Below, piece after piece: positions 8,354-18,222 of a DNA stretch of 64,000 bases; the stretch's first letter is position 1; each line of letters begins with the position of its first letter. This DNA comes from CAZUWH01 sp964624075 (GTDB taxonomy: Bacteria > Pseudomonadota > Alphaproteobacteria > Rhodospirillales > Rhodospirillaceae), in assembly GCA_964624075.1 (NCBI GenBank), contig CAZUWH010000004.1:62001-126000 (forward strand). The letters are read 5' to 3'. The notes under the pieces were generated by a model. The model was not told the origin of the DNA. It ran no database searches and saw only the letters and a program-made list of their open reading frames with translations. Both the position numbers and the translations under genes were made by a program.

Positions 8354-8857
8354 ATGGCCTTTCTACCATCGCAACAGATAATTCCGGTTGTAATTCTGTT
8401 GGCAAGTGTGACGGTTCTGGGGACAACGCTGGTGATGGAGTTCGGCTTTGACTTCGCTCCCTGCATTTTGTGTTTGTACCAGCGCCTGCCGTACCTCGTG
8501 GCGGCTCTGCTGGCGGTGGGGGCTGCGAGCCTGTCCTTGCCTTACCGTCGCGTCCTGGTTGCCCTGTGTGGGGTGACGTTCGGGGGCAATGCCGGTCTTG
8601 CCTTTTATCACGTGGGGATAGAAAATCACTGGTGGACGGCATCTGTTTGTACCACCGTGGCAGAAGTCCCCCTGTCCCTGGCCGACCTTCAGGCGGCTCT
8701 GGAGCGGCCCGCCGAAGTTTCTTGTGATGTTGTCCAATGGTCTCTGTTCGGCCTCTCGCTCAGCGGCTACAATCTGCTGGCTTCGCTGGGGTTGGCGATG
8801 CTGTGCATGGCCGCGGCCAGCCAGAAGTCGTGGTGGAGGGCCTCCCGGAATGTCTGA
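8354..8857 (+). CDS. dsbB: Disulfide bond formation protein B (DsbB family)
   Basis: Four-helix inner-membrane quinone reductase that reoxidises periplasmic DsbA. The first periplasmic pair is the CXXC in FAPCILCLYQRLPYL. The second loop contains cysteines in SVCTTVAEV and VSCDVVQW, and the spacing fits the family. About 167 residues. An ATG also occurs at 8348, but AAGGAG lies 7 nt before the ATG at 8354 and only 1 nt before the other. It lies 28 bp after yqaA, and its stop is 2 bp before the annotated coq7 start. The quinone link with coq7 is sensible but not proof of joint function. Confidence 0.9.
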   Translation: MAFLPSQQIIPVVILLASVTVLGTTLVMEFGFDFAPCILCLYQRLPYLVAALLAVGAASLSLPYRRVLVALCGVTFGGNAGLAFYHVGIENHWWTASVCTTVAEVPLSLADLQAALERPAEVSCDVVQWSLFGLSLSGYNLLASLGLAMLCMAAASQKSWWRASRNV

Positions 8858-8859
8858 CG

Positions 8860-9429
8860 ATGCCCCCCCCTGACCTGTCCCGCTCTTCTGATCTCCGTCG
8901 CCTGCCTGGTGACCCGTCTCGCCAAGAGATTGTAGCGCGCATGATTCGTGTCAACCAGGCCGGCGAATACGGTGCCGTTCGCATTTATGAAGGTCAAATG
9001 GCCGTTCTGAAGCATGCGGACTGCGCTACCGCCCTGCGCGCGATGACGGAGAACGAGAAGATCCATCTCGCAACATTCAACAGGCTACTGGTGCAGCGCC
9101 GCGTTCGCCCCACGGTCTTGCAGCCGCTCTGGCACGTCATGGGTTTTGCCCTGGGGGCCGGCACCGCTCTGCTGGGGGAGAAGACGGCCATGGTCTGCAC
9201 CGTTGCCGTCGAGGAAGTGATCGAGGAGCATTACGCTCAACAGGCGCATATCCTGGGTAGGGCAGAGTCCGAACTGCGGGATGTGGTCCTGAAATACCGC
9301 GACGACGAGCTGGTGCACCGTGAGACCGCTCTCGCCCATGGAGCCCTGCAACACCCGGCCTATCCACTCCTGAGCACAGTCATCAAGACTGGTTCCCGAC
9401 TGGCTATCTGGCTGTCCGAGCGGTTGTAA
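8860..9429 (+). CDS. coq7: Demethoxyubiquinone hydroxylase Coq7
   Basis: Di-iron carboxylate monooxygenase of ubiquinone synthesis, about 190 residues. Iron ligands are seen in RVNQAGEYGAVRIYEGQM, ENEKIHLATFNRLL, AVEEVIEEHYAQQ and YRDDELVHRETALAHGA. Start choice is odd. The best ribosome site (GGAGGG, 8835-8840) points to the ATG at 8850, but that frame stops after MSDDAPP because of a run of 8 C (8863-8870). The ATG at 8860 is in frame with the protein. With 7 C the protein would start at 8850 as MSDDAPPDLSRSS, overlapping dsbB. Either a base-calling slip or a real homopolymer change. Confidence 0.92.
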   Translation: MPPPDLSRSSDLRRLPGDPSRQEIVARMIRVNQAGEYGAVRIYEGQMAVLKHADCATALRAMTENEKIHLATFNRLLVQRRVRPTVLQPLWHVMGFALGAGTALLGEKTAMVCTVAVEEVIEEHYAQQAHILGRAESELRDVVLKYRDDELVHRETALAHGALQHPAYPLLSTVIKTGSRLAIWLSERL

Positions 9430-9439
9430 GGAGGGAGCA

Positions 9440-9545
9440 TGAAAGCCATCCCCTTTCCACCTGGACCTTGTCAGCCCTCCCCCGACCCAAGGAGAAGGGA
9501 GTCTTCCCGCCGGAATTTTTGGGCGGAGACGCCCGTGCTCCAAAA
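9440..9545. repeat. GC-rich repeat copy downstream of coq7
   Basis: Contains the shared module GGGAGTCTTCCCGCCGGA (about 9497-9514), which recurs at 63739, 19847, 53704 and, inverted, at 28459, 32637 and 43972. It lies between coq7 and the convergent flgL remnant. Confidence 0.55.
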
Positions 9546-9613
9546 GAAAGTGATCCGATCCGATCGCAAACCGCTCTGAAAGCATCCAGGTGCGGCGCGC
9601 GCCCGGCGGTTCG

Positions 9614-11485
9614 CAGGTATGTGGCAAGACTCAGTTGTGTGATCCGGGCAAGAGTCTTCATCGCGATCTCGAGCGCCGTCACATCGGCATTCAGCCGTGT
9701 GACAGCTTCAAGTTTGTCGGCGTTCTCCATCTCGATCATGTTGACATCAAGAAAGGCGATGAGATCCTCGTGATGTGTGTTTCCCTCCTTAAGGAGGACA
9801 AGATTGCGGCCAAGCATGCTGTGCAGAGTGTTCGTGACGCCAGTTTCCTCGTGGGCCATCTCGATCACGTCATGTTCCAGGGCGTCGTTCAGGAGGTTCA
9901 TGGCGAATTCGATCCGGGATTCGTTGTCGGCCAAGCCCCCCTCCCCCCTGGGCGATGGTGGCAATCGCCCGCAGCGCTTTCTCGAACGCCGGGTCGGAAG
10001 TGTTGATGCCAAGCGCGATGGTACGGTCCTCGTCGGTGCTGTGGTCCAGGTTAAGCTGATCGCCCCTGTAATAGCTTTTGGGGGCGAAGGCAAAGAGGGT
10101 TGATGCATTACCCGCTTCTACCCTGTCAGCATGGATGACTGTAAGTGTCAGGCCGGTGTTGCCGGTAATCACCAGAATCTTGCCGGCATTGGCAGCGACG
10201 CTGGCGGCAACAGTGAGAGTGGATCCCACCGGCAGATGGTCAAAAATGTGCGGCTGCATGGTCGGTGTGCCATCGATGGTCTCACCAACTGCCGTCAGCT
10301 GATCAGCCTGCAAGGTCTTTACGTCTGAACTATTCCCTGTTACCGCGCAAACTTTGTCATTATACAGCTACTTGGTTACAGGCGCGCCGGTTGGTCCCTC
10401 GCTGGCCGACGGTGGTGGTATAACCTTGAGAACATTGTTGTCCCTGGCAACGACCGTGTAGAGAGGGGGGGTATCGCTGTTGTTTTTCGTCCCCGCCACG
10501 ACGAGCGTTGATCCAACCTGCACGTCGTCTATGGCCTCAAGGTCCTTGATGATCAGAGTGCTATTGTCGGCATTGAAGGCGATCTTGCCATAATGCGGCA
10601 TTGAGGGTGAGGCCGCCGTGGCCCACCGTGTGCAGTTGCACGACAGGCGTAGAATCTGTTCCTTCTGCGGCGGCCGGCGGCGGATCGGCCGTGAGGGCGG
10701 TTCCGTCATTAGCCGTGATCGTGTAAAAGCCATCATTGGTACCGGTCCCACTGATGGCGATCCTTGCCCCCACCGGCAGACCCGCGAAGGCATCCATAGT
10801 GGCAGCGATGATGGTTCCGGTGCTATCGTTAAAGGTCAGACCACCGTGGTCCGGAGGGGGCGCGACCGTCAGGGTCCCGTTTGTGAGGCCGGTCGATGTG
10901 AACACCTGGGGGCCCTACATCTTGTTTGTGAACGTCGAATTTCCCGTGTGTTGGACACGGGTGATTGGGAATGAAGCCCCATCGGTGCCCGGATAGGGCA
11001 GCCTAGAAGGCTTTCGGGCTGTGTCGTAGCCAGGCAGGCGTCACGGGGTTGCCACCGGAGAACAGGTAACGCCCCTCCAGGCACACGTTCAGCAGCGACT
11101 CGATATTCTTCATGGCGTTGAAAGCCTGGTTCTGGATGTCCTGGATCGCTCCTTCCTTCTCGGCATTGAGATTGCGCAAATCAAGCTGGTCGAAGTTGAC
11201 CAGGGCATTGCGGAACTCCCGGATCTGATTCCCGATCGCCGTGACGGAAATCTCTTCGGTTTTCAGACGCAATTCAGCCGTCACGTTATTGACGATGAAG
11301 CGCTGGGCTATGTCGCGCTGATTCTCGAAATTGATCAGCCGCATGGCATCACCGGCGATACCGTTGTAGGTCTGAACTTTCTTTTCAGTTGAGATCTGCA
11401 CCTAGCCGATCTGAATCCGTTTCTGGACATCCAGCATGCGGTTGACCATGACCTGATACGAGACGAATGAAGCAACCCGGGGCAT
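9614..11485 (-). pseudogene. flgL: flgL, hook-filament junction protein (broken)
   Basis: FlgL joins hook to filament. From ATG 11485 (RBS AGGAGG): MPRVASFVSYQVMVNRMLDV, then QKRIQIG, an in-frame TAG (11404-11402), then VQISTEKKVQTYNGIAGDAM. The middle keeps the beta-domain repeats common in alphaproteobacterial FlgL (FAGLPVGARIAISGTGTND; EAIDDVQVGSTLVVAGTKN). The C-end keeps the flagellin-like coil: NTSDPAFEKALRAIATIAQG, then NADKLEAVTRLNADVTALEI and LSLATYL. These pieces lie in several frames, with stops between. The natural stop after LSLATYL is gone and the frame runs into the adjacent repeat. Last gene of the flgI-flgJ-flgN-flgK-flgL block. Confidence 0.85.
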
Positions 11486-11512
11486 AACCGTGACCTCCTG
11501 TTAGCGGATGGC

Positions 11513-13636
11513 TCAGCGAATGAGATTGTTCAGGACATCAAGCATGGCCTGCGTGGTCCGGATAACCTTGGCCGCGGCCGTATAAGCCTGCTGGTAGATC
11601 ATCAGGCGGGACAGCTCCTCGTCAAGGTTGACGGGGCGCTGATCTCGGCTGATTTCAGGGCCAGAGCCTCGTGCAGACCCTTCTGGTAGTCGCGTTGGGT
11701 CTGGATGATGGAAGCCTCATGGGCATTGTAGGTGATGAGCGTCGCGGCGTAATCGGCAAAGGTTCGCATCGTGTCGGAGAGATCCCCGGCGAGATCGAAT
11801 GCCACGTCTTTGGTGAACAGGTTGGACAATCGGTTGATGATCGTGTTGTCGCCATTGCTGACCGCATAGGCTTGAAGATCTCCCGACCACTGGGGAAAAT
11901 TGCGGGCGATCTTCTGGGGGGTGGCCACGACGTCGACCGCACCGTGAGCGATCCGGCCAACCCGGTCATACCCCGGGCGAGCCCGAGGGCTTCCATCACA
12001 CCCGTACCGTCCGTCTGGGTGATCACGACCTCCTCACCCTCCCAATACGTGATGCGCAGCCGCTTCCCCCCTCCTTCCGGCACCACTTCCGCCTTGAGAA
12101 CCTGGTTCAAAGCGGCATCATCGTTAATCCTGGTGGCGAGGGTGTCAGTGGAACGCACTCCGATCACGCCAAAATTGATTCCATTGCTTTCATCGCTGAA
12201 AGCCAATGTACCATTTGCGCCTACTGTCCTTTTGGTCGTGAGAAGGGACGATTCCCACATCCAGTTACGGCTGTCGTTCACAAAGAAGTCGTTGAGACCA
12301 AAGAAATTGGCAAAGCCCGAGACCGTTTCATCCGTGCCGCCATTGCCGTCGGCATCAAAGGCAATGGTGGCACCGGCGAGGGTGTGCAGTCGCTCTCCGA
12401 AACCTCGTCGCGGAAGACAAGACCCACGCCGGCCGAGGAAGGAATCGTGATGGGCAACCACCTATCGCTGGTTGACGCGTAATCGGCAGCGGCGGTGTCG
12501 AGCGCGGCATTAAGAGATGGCATCCCTGATGTCCTCGATGGTCCCGGTCTCGATATCGCCCATCAGGCTGAACAGGGTATCCGAGGCCACTTCCGCCCCG
12601 CCACTGTCGATCAGAATCATCCGTACTGTGCCGGCGATCGTGATGCTCTGCTCATCCGGTGCGATGAATCGCCGGGTGCCGATCATTTCGGTCGGCAGAT
12701 CTGGAAAGCCGACGCCGTGGTTGTGCACCTGGTTGACCTCTGTTTGCAGGGTCCTGGCGAGCCGGTCAAGTTCGGTCGCAGATCTGGCAGTATACTATCG
12801 CGCAGGTTGATTATGCCCTTGAGCCGCCCCTACCGGATCTCGCTCGTGATATCCACGGCGCCGATCTCGATGCCATCGAAAGAACCGCTGGCCCTGCTCT
12901 GCCAGGGGCTGATCACCGTTACCGCATTGTGGGAGAGGGTGGTGCCGCTGGTGGTGAACACCACCATGGCCCCGGTTTCGGCGGGTGAACACCTGGATAT
13001 CCAGCAGTTCTGAAAGCTGGTGCAGGGCGAGGTCGCGCTGGTCCATCAAATCGGCGGCACCGCACTCGGTGGCCAGGTCGCGGACGATCTTGTCGTTCAG
13101 GGTGGTGATGGGTTCCAGCAGCCCGTTGATCTTGTCCACATTGGCAGTGATCACCTCGTCGGTCTGCTTGCGCAGATTCTGCACGTTCGCGGAGAGGCTG
13201 TTCAGCTTCTGTATCAGGCGGAAGGCGCTGTCGACCGCTGAAGCCTGGGCGGTGGCACTGCTGGGACTGACTGCCAGCACTTTCAGCTCCGCGGCTACGC
13301 CATTGATGGCACGACTGAGGGAGGTGTTAGCCGCCGGGGTACCGAACAGATCCTGAAGGCGATCAGAATAGGTGCCAAGAACTTCCAACTATTTGAGAAT
13401 ACCACTTTCACGCCGGGTGTCACGCAGTAGACCCTCGTCCAGTCTACCTCGCGGGTAGTATTCATCACCTCGACTCCGACGCCATGCCCGTTCAGGACGT
13501 GGGTGACTTGGGTTAAGCTCTTTTTCGTGAATCCTTCCGTATTCACATTGGCAATATTGTGCGCCGTCAGATCCAGCCCCTTGCGGGTGCTGAGAAGGCC
13601 GCTCAAGGCGGCGCCCAGTCCCAATGTCAGCGTCAT
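11513..13636 (-). pseudogene. flgK: flgK, hook-associated protein 1 (broken)
   Basis: The N-end from ATG 13636 is a textbook FlgK start: MTLTLGLGAALSGLLSTRKG, then LDLTAHNIANVNTEGFTKKS. The frame is lost after REVD near 13440. Conserved parts follow in other frames: SLSRAINGVAAELKVLAVSP and MDQRDLALHQLSELLDIQVF. The C-end NLDEELSRLMIYQQAYTAAA, then KVIRTTQAMLDVLNNLIR, reaches the stop at 11513. At least five frame changes or stops. Total extent is close to normal, so decay here is by small mutations rather than large deletions. flgL begins 28 bp downstream. Confidence 0.88.
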
Positions 13637-13723
13637 CGTCGTTTGCTTCCCGTGATAGGTTTCTCACCGGCCTTTCTGGCGGGTCTGAAGATCATCCTCA
13701 AGCATCGGCACCAAGCGTCAGGG

Positions 13724-14307
13724 CTATCCCCGTTCCCCCAGGATGAATCGGACCAGCGTCCCTTCGGCCATCATAAAGGGCATGGGCGCAGCACCTTTTC
13801 CTGACCGCATTCACGACCACTCTGATCATCCGGTTGCAGGCATCCAGATTGGCCTCCAGAAGACGACGGTTGGCTTCCATGCCGGCCTCCTGTGCAGTTG
13901 TTCCGCCCTGGCTTTCAGATGGACGCGCTGCGGTTCCTCGAACGTCTTCAGGATGTCCGTATGGCCGGCAACGTCCGTCATCAGTTCGATGTAAAACCGG
14001 ATTAGGTTTTCCTTGCGTGTCGCGCCTTCGCGCACTTTTGCGATGTTGTGCGCCCGGAGAGCGGCATTCTCGGCCTCGAACAGATCGCACAGCATTTCGC
14101 GACCACTTCGACAAGCTGATTGACCTTGCGCCGGGCCGGCAGTGTCGCCGGCCCGATGGCGGCAGGTGGCATGGTCGGATAGGCTGGCGGTTCGGCGTGT
14201 TGCAAGACACGATGCGCGGTCGCGATTTTCTAGCCGGGCGGTTGCAGGCGAGCCCTCACGCCGGGCTTTTCCCTTGGTTTGTCGGGAGGCTTCGGGGTCG
14301 CGCTCAT
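13724..14307 (-). pseudogene. flgN: FlgN-like flagellar export chaperone (broken)
   Basis: Small, helical, glutamate/arginine-rich protein between flgJ and flgK, where FlgN (chaperone for FlgK/FlgL) is expected. Its ATG (14307) overlaps the flgJ stop as ATGA. It reads MSATPKPPDKPREKPGVRAR, then LQPPG and an in-frame TAG. The frame continues through LPARRKVNQLVEVVA, shifts, then MLCDLFEAENAALRAHNIAK and ENLIRFYIELMTDVAGHTDI. It shifts again before GMEANRRLLEANLDACNRMI. Family assignment rests on context and the helical pattern. Confidence 0.6.
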
Positions 14308-14643
14308 GGGTCGATCTCCTCCTGTCTTTCTTGTCTCTCCTGCATGTGCAGCATCGTTTCCATCACCTGATCGGCGAGACCCAAGCCACATGCTACACCA
14401 CTAGCTTGCCGTATTCATCCACGAGCAGGCTGTGGACCATAGCGAGGCCATGGCCACCGCTAAACAGGCCGTTGGTCGGCAGGCTCTCGAACATGGGTTT
14501 CAGCATTTCCGCAACGAACATAGCCTCGAACTGCTCGGCGCTAGCCCGTATCGCGGCGGGTGAGGTGCCCCATACTTTCCCGCCTGTGGTCCAGCAGCCT
14601 GCATGGCCAGCCGCGCCGGGGTGAAGAGAAGATCGGTCGTCAT
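14304..14643 (-). pseudogene. flgJ: flgJ-type rod-binding protein (broken)
   Basis: Short rod-binding (FlgJ N-terminal/CheL) protein of about 110 residues, as in alphaproteobacteria that lack the muramidase domain. From ATG 14643: MTTDLLFTPARLAMQAAG. A frame shift is followed by the signature SAEQFEAMFVAEMLKPMFES, then LPTNGLFSGGHGLAMVHSLL and VDEYGKLVV. A further shift gives LGLADQVMETMLHMQERQER, ending at 14304. Between flgI (35 bp upstream) and flgN (4-bp overlap). Confidence 0.75.
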
Positions 14644-14677
14644 GGCCCTTGTCTCCCTTGCGGTTTGCTCTTTGCGC

Positions 14678-15808
14678 TCATATCACCTCGATATCGGTAC
14701 GCAAGGCGCCGGCCGCCTTGATCGCTTGGAGGATCGCGATCATGTCCTGCGGCCCCACCCCCAGCGCATTCAGGCCGTCGACGAGGCTTCGCAGTGTCAC
14801 ACCGCCTTCGCGAGCATGATAAGCTTCTTCTTTTTGTCTTCATCCACCTCGATTTGCGTCCGGTCCACCCCCATGGTCTGGATGCCGCCGCTGTCCTGGG
14901 TGACGCCGGTGAAGGGAGCTGGCTGCGGACACACCTGCGGTGTCTCCGTCACCTTGATAGTGAGATTCCCCTGGGCGATGGCGACGGCGGAAATCCGCAC
15001 GTTCTCGTCGATGACGATCGTCCCGGTGGTTTCGTTGATCACCACCTTGGCCACCGTGTCGGGTGCGACGCGCAGCTGCTCGATATCGGTCAACAGGCCG
15101 ACCACGTCGCAGCTATAGTTCGATGAAACGACCAGCTCTACCGTGCCGGGATCGCTGGGACGCGCGCCGCCGTGGTGCCGACGAAGGCATTGATGGCCTG
15201 GGCCATGCAACGGGCCGTGGTGAAATCCGGATTGCGCAGGGCAATGTTGATCTTGTGCGGACTGGCCAGGGCAAAGGAAATTTCCCGTTCCACGATCGCA
15301 CCATTCGGAATACGTCCGGCGGTGGGGATGTTCCTGGTCACGTTTGCAGCCTTGCCGGCGACGGTGAAACCACTGACCTGGATCGTCTCCCCTGGGCCAC
15401 GGCATAGACCTCGCCATCGGCCCTGATCAGGGGCATCACCAGCAACGTCCCACCGCTTAGATTCTTCGTATCGCCCAGAGCACTGATGTTGATATCCATG
15501 CGGGCGGCCCTGGCGGGCAAAACCAGGCAGCACGCCTGTGACCATCACGGCGGCAATGTTCTTGGCTTCCATTTCTGTGTTGCGGTAATCGCGGATATTA
15601 ATGCCAAGACGTTCTTGCCTGCCGATTAGGCTCTCCTTGGTGAAGGCCATCTCCGACAACGAATCGCCGGTACCGTTCAGCCCGACCACCAGGCCATAGC
15701 CGATCAGCAGATCGTCGCGCACGCCTTCGAAAGCGGCGATATCCTTGATACGGGAACTGGCCAGGGCTGGCAGGGTAGAAACGTGTTCAGGATGCGACTG
15801 ACAGACAT
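14678..15808 (-). pseudogene. flgI: flgI, flagellar P-ring protein (broken)
   Basis: The P-ring protein is secreted to the periplasm and surrounds the rod. From ATG 15808: MSVSRILNTFLP. In other frames: SRIKDIAAFEGVRDDLLIGY, then GLVVGLNGTGDSLSEMAFTK; NIAAVMVTGVLPGFARQG; GDVVGLLTDIEQLRVAPDTV; EVDEDKKKKLIML. The C-end DMIAILQAIKAAGALRTDIE stops at 14678. Length is nearly complete but at least five frame changes are needed. No flgA or flgH is seen upstream. Confidence 0.87.
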
Positions 15809-16203
15809 GACTGACCTCGCCACACACCAATGACTATCCGAGAGAGCAGGCAAGCGACATGCCAGAATCGAGGCAGAAGGGGTCAAGCCCTGACGACGTT
15901 GCATTGGAACGGCCGCCGGTCGGATTGACTCTCCTTGCGCGGAGGGATATTCCGCCCATCACGATTTGCGGACAAGAGGCCCACGCGCCCGGCGCATTGC
16001 AATGGCGTTGCCCCATACCCCCCTTCGAATCCCTGCCGCTGACGGGCAGATCCAGCCGAGCAATTCCTGCCGGGGGGGGGGGGATCACACACCGTCAACG
16101 CAAAAGCGCTCCCCTCCCCCATCGAGGGGGAGGGAGTGTGTGCCGGCCGGGGAGAGGGGGGCCTCACCGCCGGAGAGGCATCCTCTGGAGCCACGCCTGA
16201 CCC
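15809..16203. other. Intergenic region between ftsH and the flgI remnant
   Basis: No gene recognised; the flgA/flgH genes that often precede flgI are absent. A 12-G run lies at 16072-16083 and a GC-rich repeat copy at about 16105-16200, next to the ftsH stop. Confidence 0.5.
16072..16200. repeat. G12 tract and GC-rich repeat copy
   Basis: A run of 12 G (16072-16083) is followed by an inverted repeat CTCCCCTCCCCCATC/GAGGGGGAGGG (about 16110-16135). This is the stem module of the intergenic repeat family. It lies 3' of ftsH and could act as a transcript-end hairpin, though no T tract follows on the minus strand. Confidence 0.45.
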
Positions 16204-18138
16204 CTAGACCTCCGGCTGCGGCTCCGGGGGTGGGTAGCCATGACGGCTGCCCGACGCGGTGTGACCCGTATCCGGGACCGAGGAGCGGCGGCCATTGTCG
16301 CGCGGCGGGGGGTCCTCTTCCTCGCGCACCACCGGTTCCCCGGCGAGAAGCGACCGGATCTCATCCCCCGACAAGGTTTCGTATTCCAGCAGTCCCTTGG
16401 CCAGCGTTCCAAGCTCATGGCGATAATCAGTCAGGATTTCCCGCGCCCGACAATAGGCTTCCTCGATGATGCGGCGGATTTCCTCGTCCACCTTGCGGGC
16501 GGTTTCATCGGAGATGTGCTTGTGCCGCGTGATGGAATGGCCCAGGAACACTTCCTCGTCCGCTTCGGCATAGGCAAGCGGTCCCATCTTTTCACTCATG
16601 CCCCACTCACATACCATGCGACGGGCGAAGTCAGTGGCAGCTTTGATGTCGGCGGCCGCGCCACTGGTGACCCGCTCGGTGCCAAACACCAGTTCTTCGG
16701 CCACCCGCCCTCCCATGAATACCGTCAGATCAGCCTCGATCTTAGCGCGCGACGTGGAGATACGATCTCCTTCCGGCAACCGCATGACCATGCCAAGTGC
16801 CCGGCCGCGCGGAATGATGGTCGCCTTGTGAATGGGATCGGAGTGGTGACTGTGCAGGGCGCAGATGGCATGACCCGCCTCGTGATAGGCGGTCAGGCGC
16901 TTCTCCTCCTCGCTCATGACCATGGAGCGCCGTTCGGCACCCATCATGACCTTGTCCTTGGCGGCCTCGAATTCGGCCATGGTGACCACCCGCTTGCTGT
17001 GACGCGCCGCGAGCAGAGCTGCTTCGTTGACCAGATTGGCAAGATCGGCACCAGAGAAGCCGGGCGTTCCGCGTGCCAACACCTTAGCATTCACCTCAGA
17101 TCCAAGCGGCACTTTATGCATGTGCACTTTCAGGATCTTCTCTCGTCCTAGTACATCTGGATTCGGCACCACTACCTGCCGATCGAAACGGCCTGGACGC
17201 ATCAAGGCAGGATCCAGCACATCGGGCCGGTTGGTTGCAGCGATCAGGATGACCCCTTCGTTCGACTCGAACCCGTCCATCTCGACCAGGAGCTGGTTCA
17301 GGGTCTGCTCGCGTTCGTCGTTACCGCCCCCCAGACCGGCACCGCGATGCCGTCCGACCGCATCAATCTCATCGATAAAGATGATGCAGGGCGCATTTTT
17401 CTTGCCCTGTTCGAACATATCCCGGACCCGGCTGGCACCGACTCCTACGAACATTTCAACGAAGTCCGAACCCGAGATGGTGAAAAACGGGACGTTAGCT
17501 TCCCCCGCGATGGCACGGGCCAGCAGGGTTTTGCCGGTGCCCGGCGGGCCGACCAGAAGGACTCCCTTCGGAATCCTGCCCCCCAAGCGCTGAAACTTCT
17601 GCGGGTCTTTCAGGAATTCCACCACCTCTTCCAGTTCCTGCTTGGCCTCATCGATTCCAGCGACCTCCTCGAAGGTGACGCGCCCGGCCTTCTCGGCCAG
17701 GAGGCGTGCCCGCGATTTGCCGAACCCCATGGCCTTGCCACCACCAGACTGCATCTGGCGCATGAAGAAGATCCACACGCCGATTAGAAGCAGCATCGGG
17801 AACCATGAAATCAGGATACTCCACAAGGTCGGGACGTTTTCTTCGTTTGGCTGGGCCGAGATGCGCACGCCATGCGCGCGCAGGGTGGGAACCAGAGTCG
17901 GGTCCTCCGGTGCATAGGTGGAGAACATGCGGCCGTCGTTGAAGTGGCCCTGCACGGTGTGACCCTGAAGGATCACATCCCGGACTTCGCGCCGTTCCAC
18001 TTCGGCTATGAAGTCTGAAAATGCCAGATTGGCCTGCGTTATCCGTGGCGTTGATGACTGGAACAGATTGAACAGAGCCACCAGAAGCAGACCGATGATG
18101 ACCCACAGCGCGAGGTTTTTTCCTGAATGCAAGTTCAC
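16204..18138 (-). CDS. ftsH: ATP-dependent zinc metalloprotease FtsH
   Basis: Membrane-bound AAA+ protease, 644 residues. Two N-terminal transmembrane helices (LALWVIIGLLLVALFNLF; ILISWFPMLLLIGVWIFFM) flank a periplasmic domain. Walker A GPPGTGKT, Walker B CIIFIDEIDAVGRHRG and the second region of homology RPGRFDRQVVV follow. The zinc site is HEAGH in AYHEAGHAICALHSH. I prefer the GTG at 18138 (VNLHSGKNLALW), which aligns with the family start and has an AGGGA/AAGGG ribosome site. The frame is open to an ATG at 18213. Directly follows tilS, a conserved pairing. Confidence 0.96.
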   Translation of the reverse strand: MNLHSGKNLALWVIIGLLLVALFNLFQSSTPRITQANLAFSDFIAEVERREVRDVILQGHTVQGHFNDGRMFSTYAPEDPTLVPTLRAHGVRISAQPNEENVPTLWSILISWFPMLLLIGVWIFFMRQMQSGGGKAMGFGKSRARLLAEKAGRVTFEEVAGIDEAKQELEEVVEFLKDPQKFQRLGGRIPKGVLLVGPPGTGKTLLARAIAGEANVPFFTISGSDFVEMFVGVGASRVRDMFEQGKKNAPCIIFIDEIDAVGRHRGAGLGGGNDEREQTLNQLLVEMDGFESNEGVILIAATNRPDVLDPALMRPGRFDRQVVVPNPDVLGREKILKVHMHKVPLGSEVNAKVLARGTPGFSGADLANLVNEAALLAARHSKRVVTMAEFEAAKDKVMMGAERRSMVMSEEEKRLTAYHEAGHAICALHSHHSDPIHKATIIPRGRALGMVMRLPEGDRISTSRAKIEADLTVFMGGRVAEELVFGTERVTSGAAADIKAATDFARRMVCEWGMSEKMGPLAYAEADEEVFLGHSITRHKHISDETARKVDEEIRRIIEEAYCRAREILTDYRHELGTLAKGLLEYETLSGDEIRSLLAGEPVVREEEDPPPRDNGRRSSVPDTGHTASGSRHGYPPPEPQPEV

Positions 18139-18222
18139 AGCCCTTCCCTGCGTCCACGGGGAGCCGCCGCCGATCGACGTACTACAGTGGTAGATAGTTT
18201 TCTGTCTCTGCAAAGCAAGGTA

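Noticed and set aside
10078..13800. Plus-strand open frames opposite flgL and flgK
   Set aside because: Their translations are arginine/serine/proline-rich shadows, while the minus strand shows clear FlgL and FlgK motifs.
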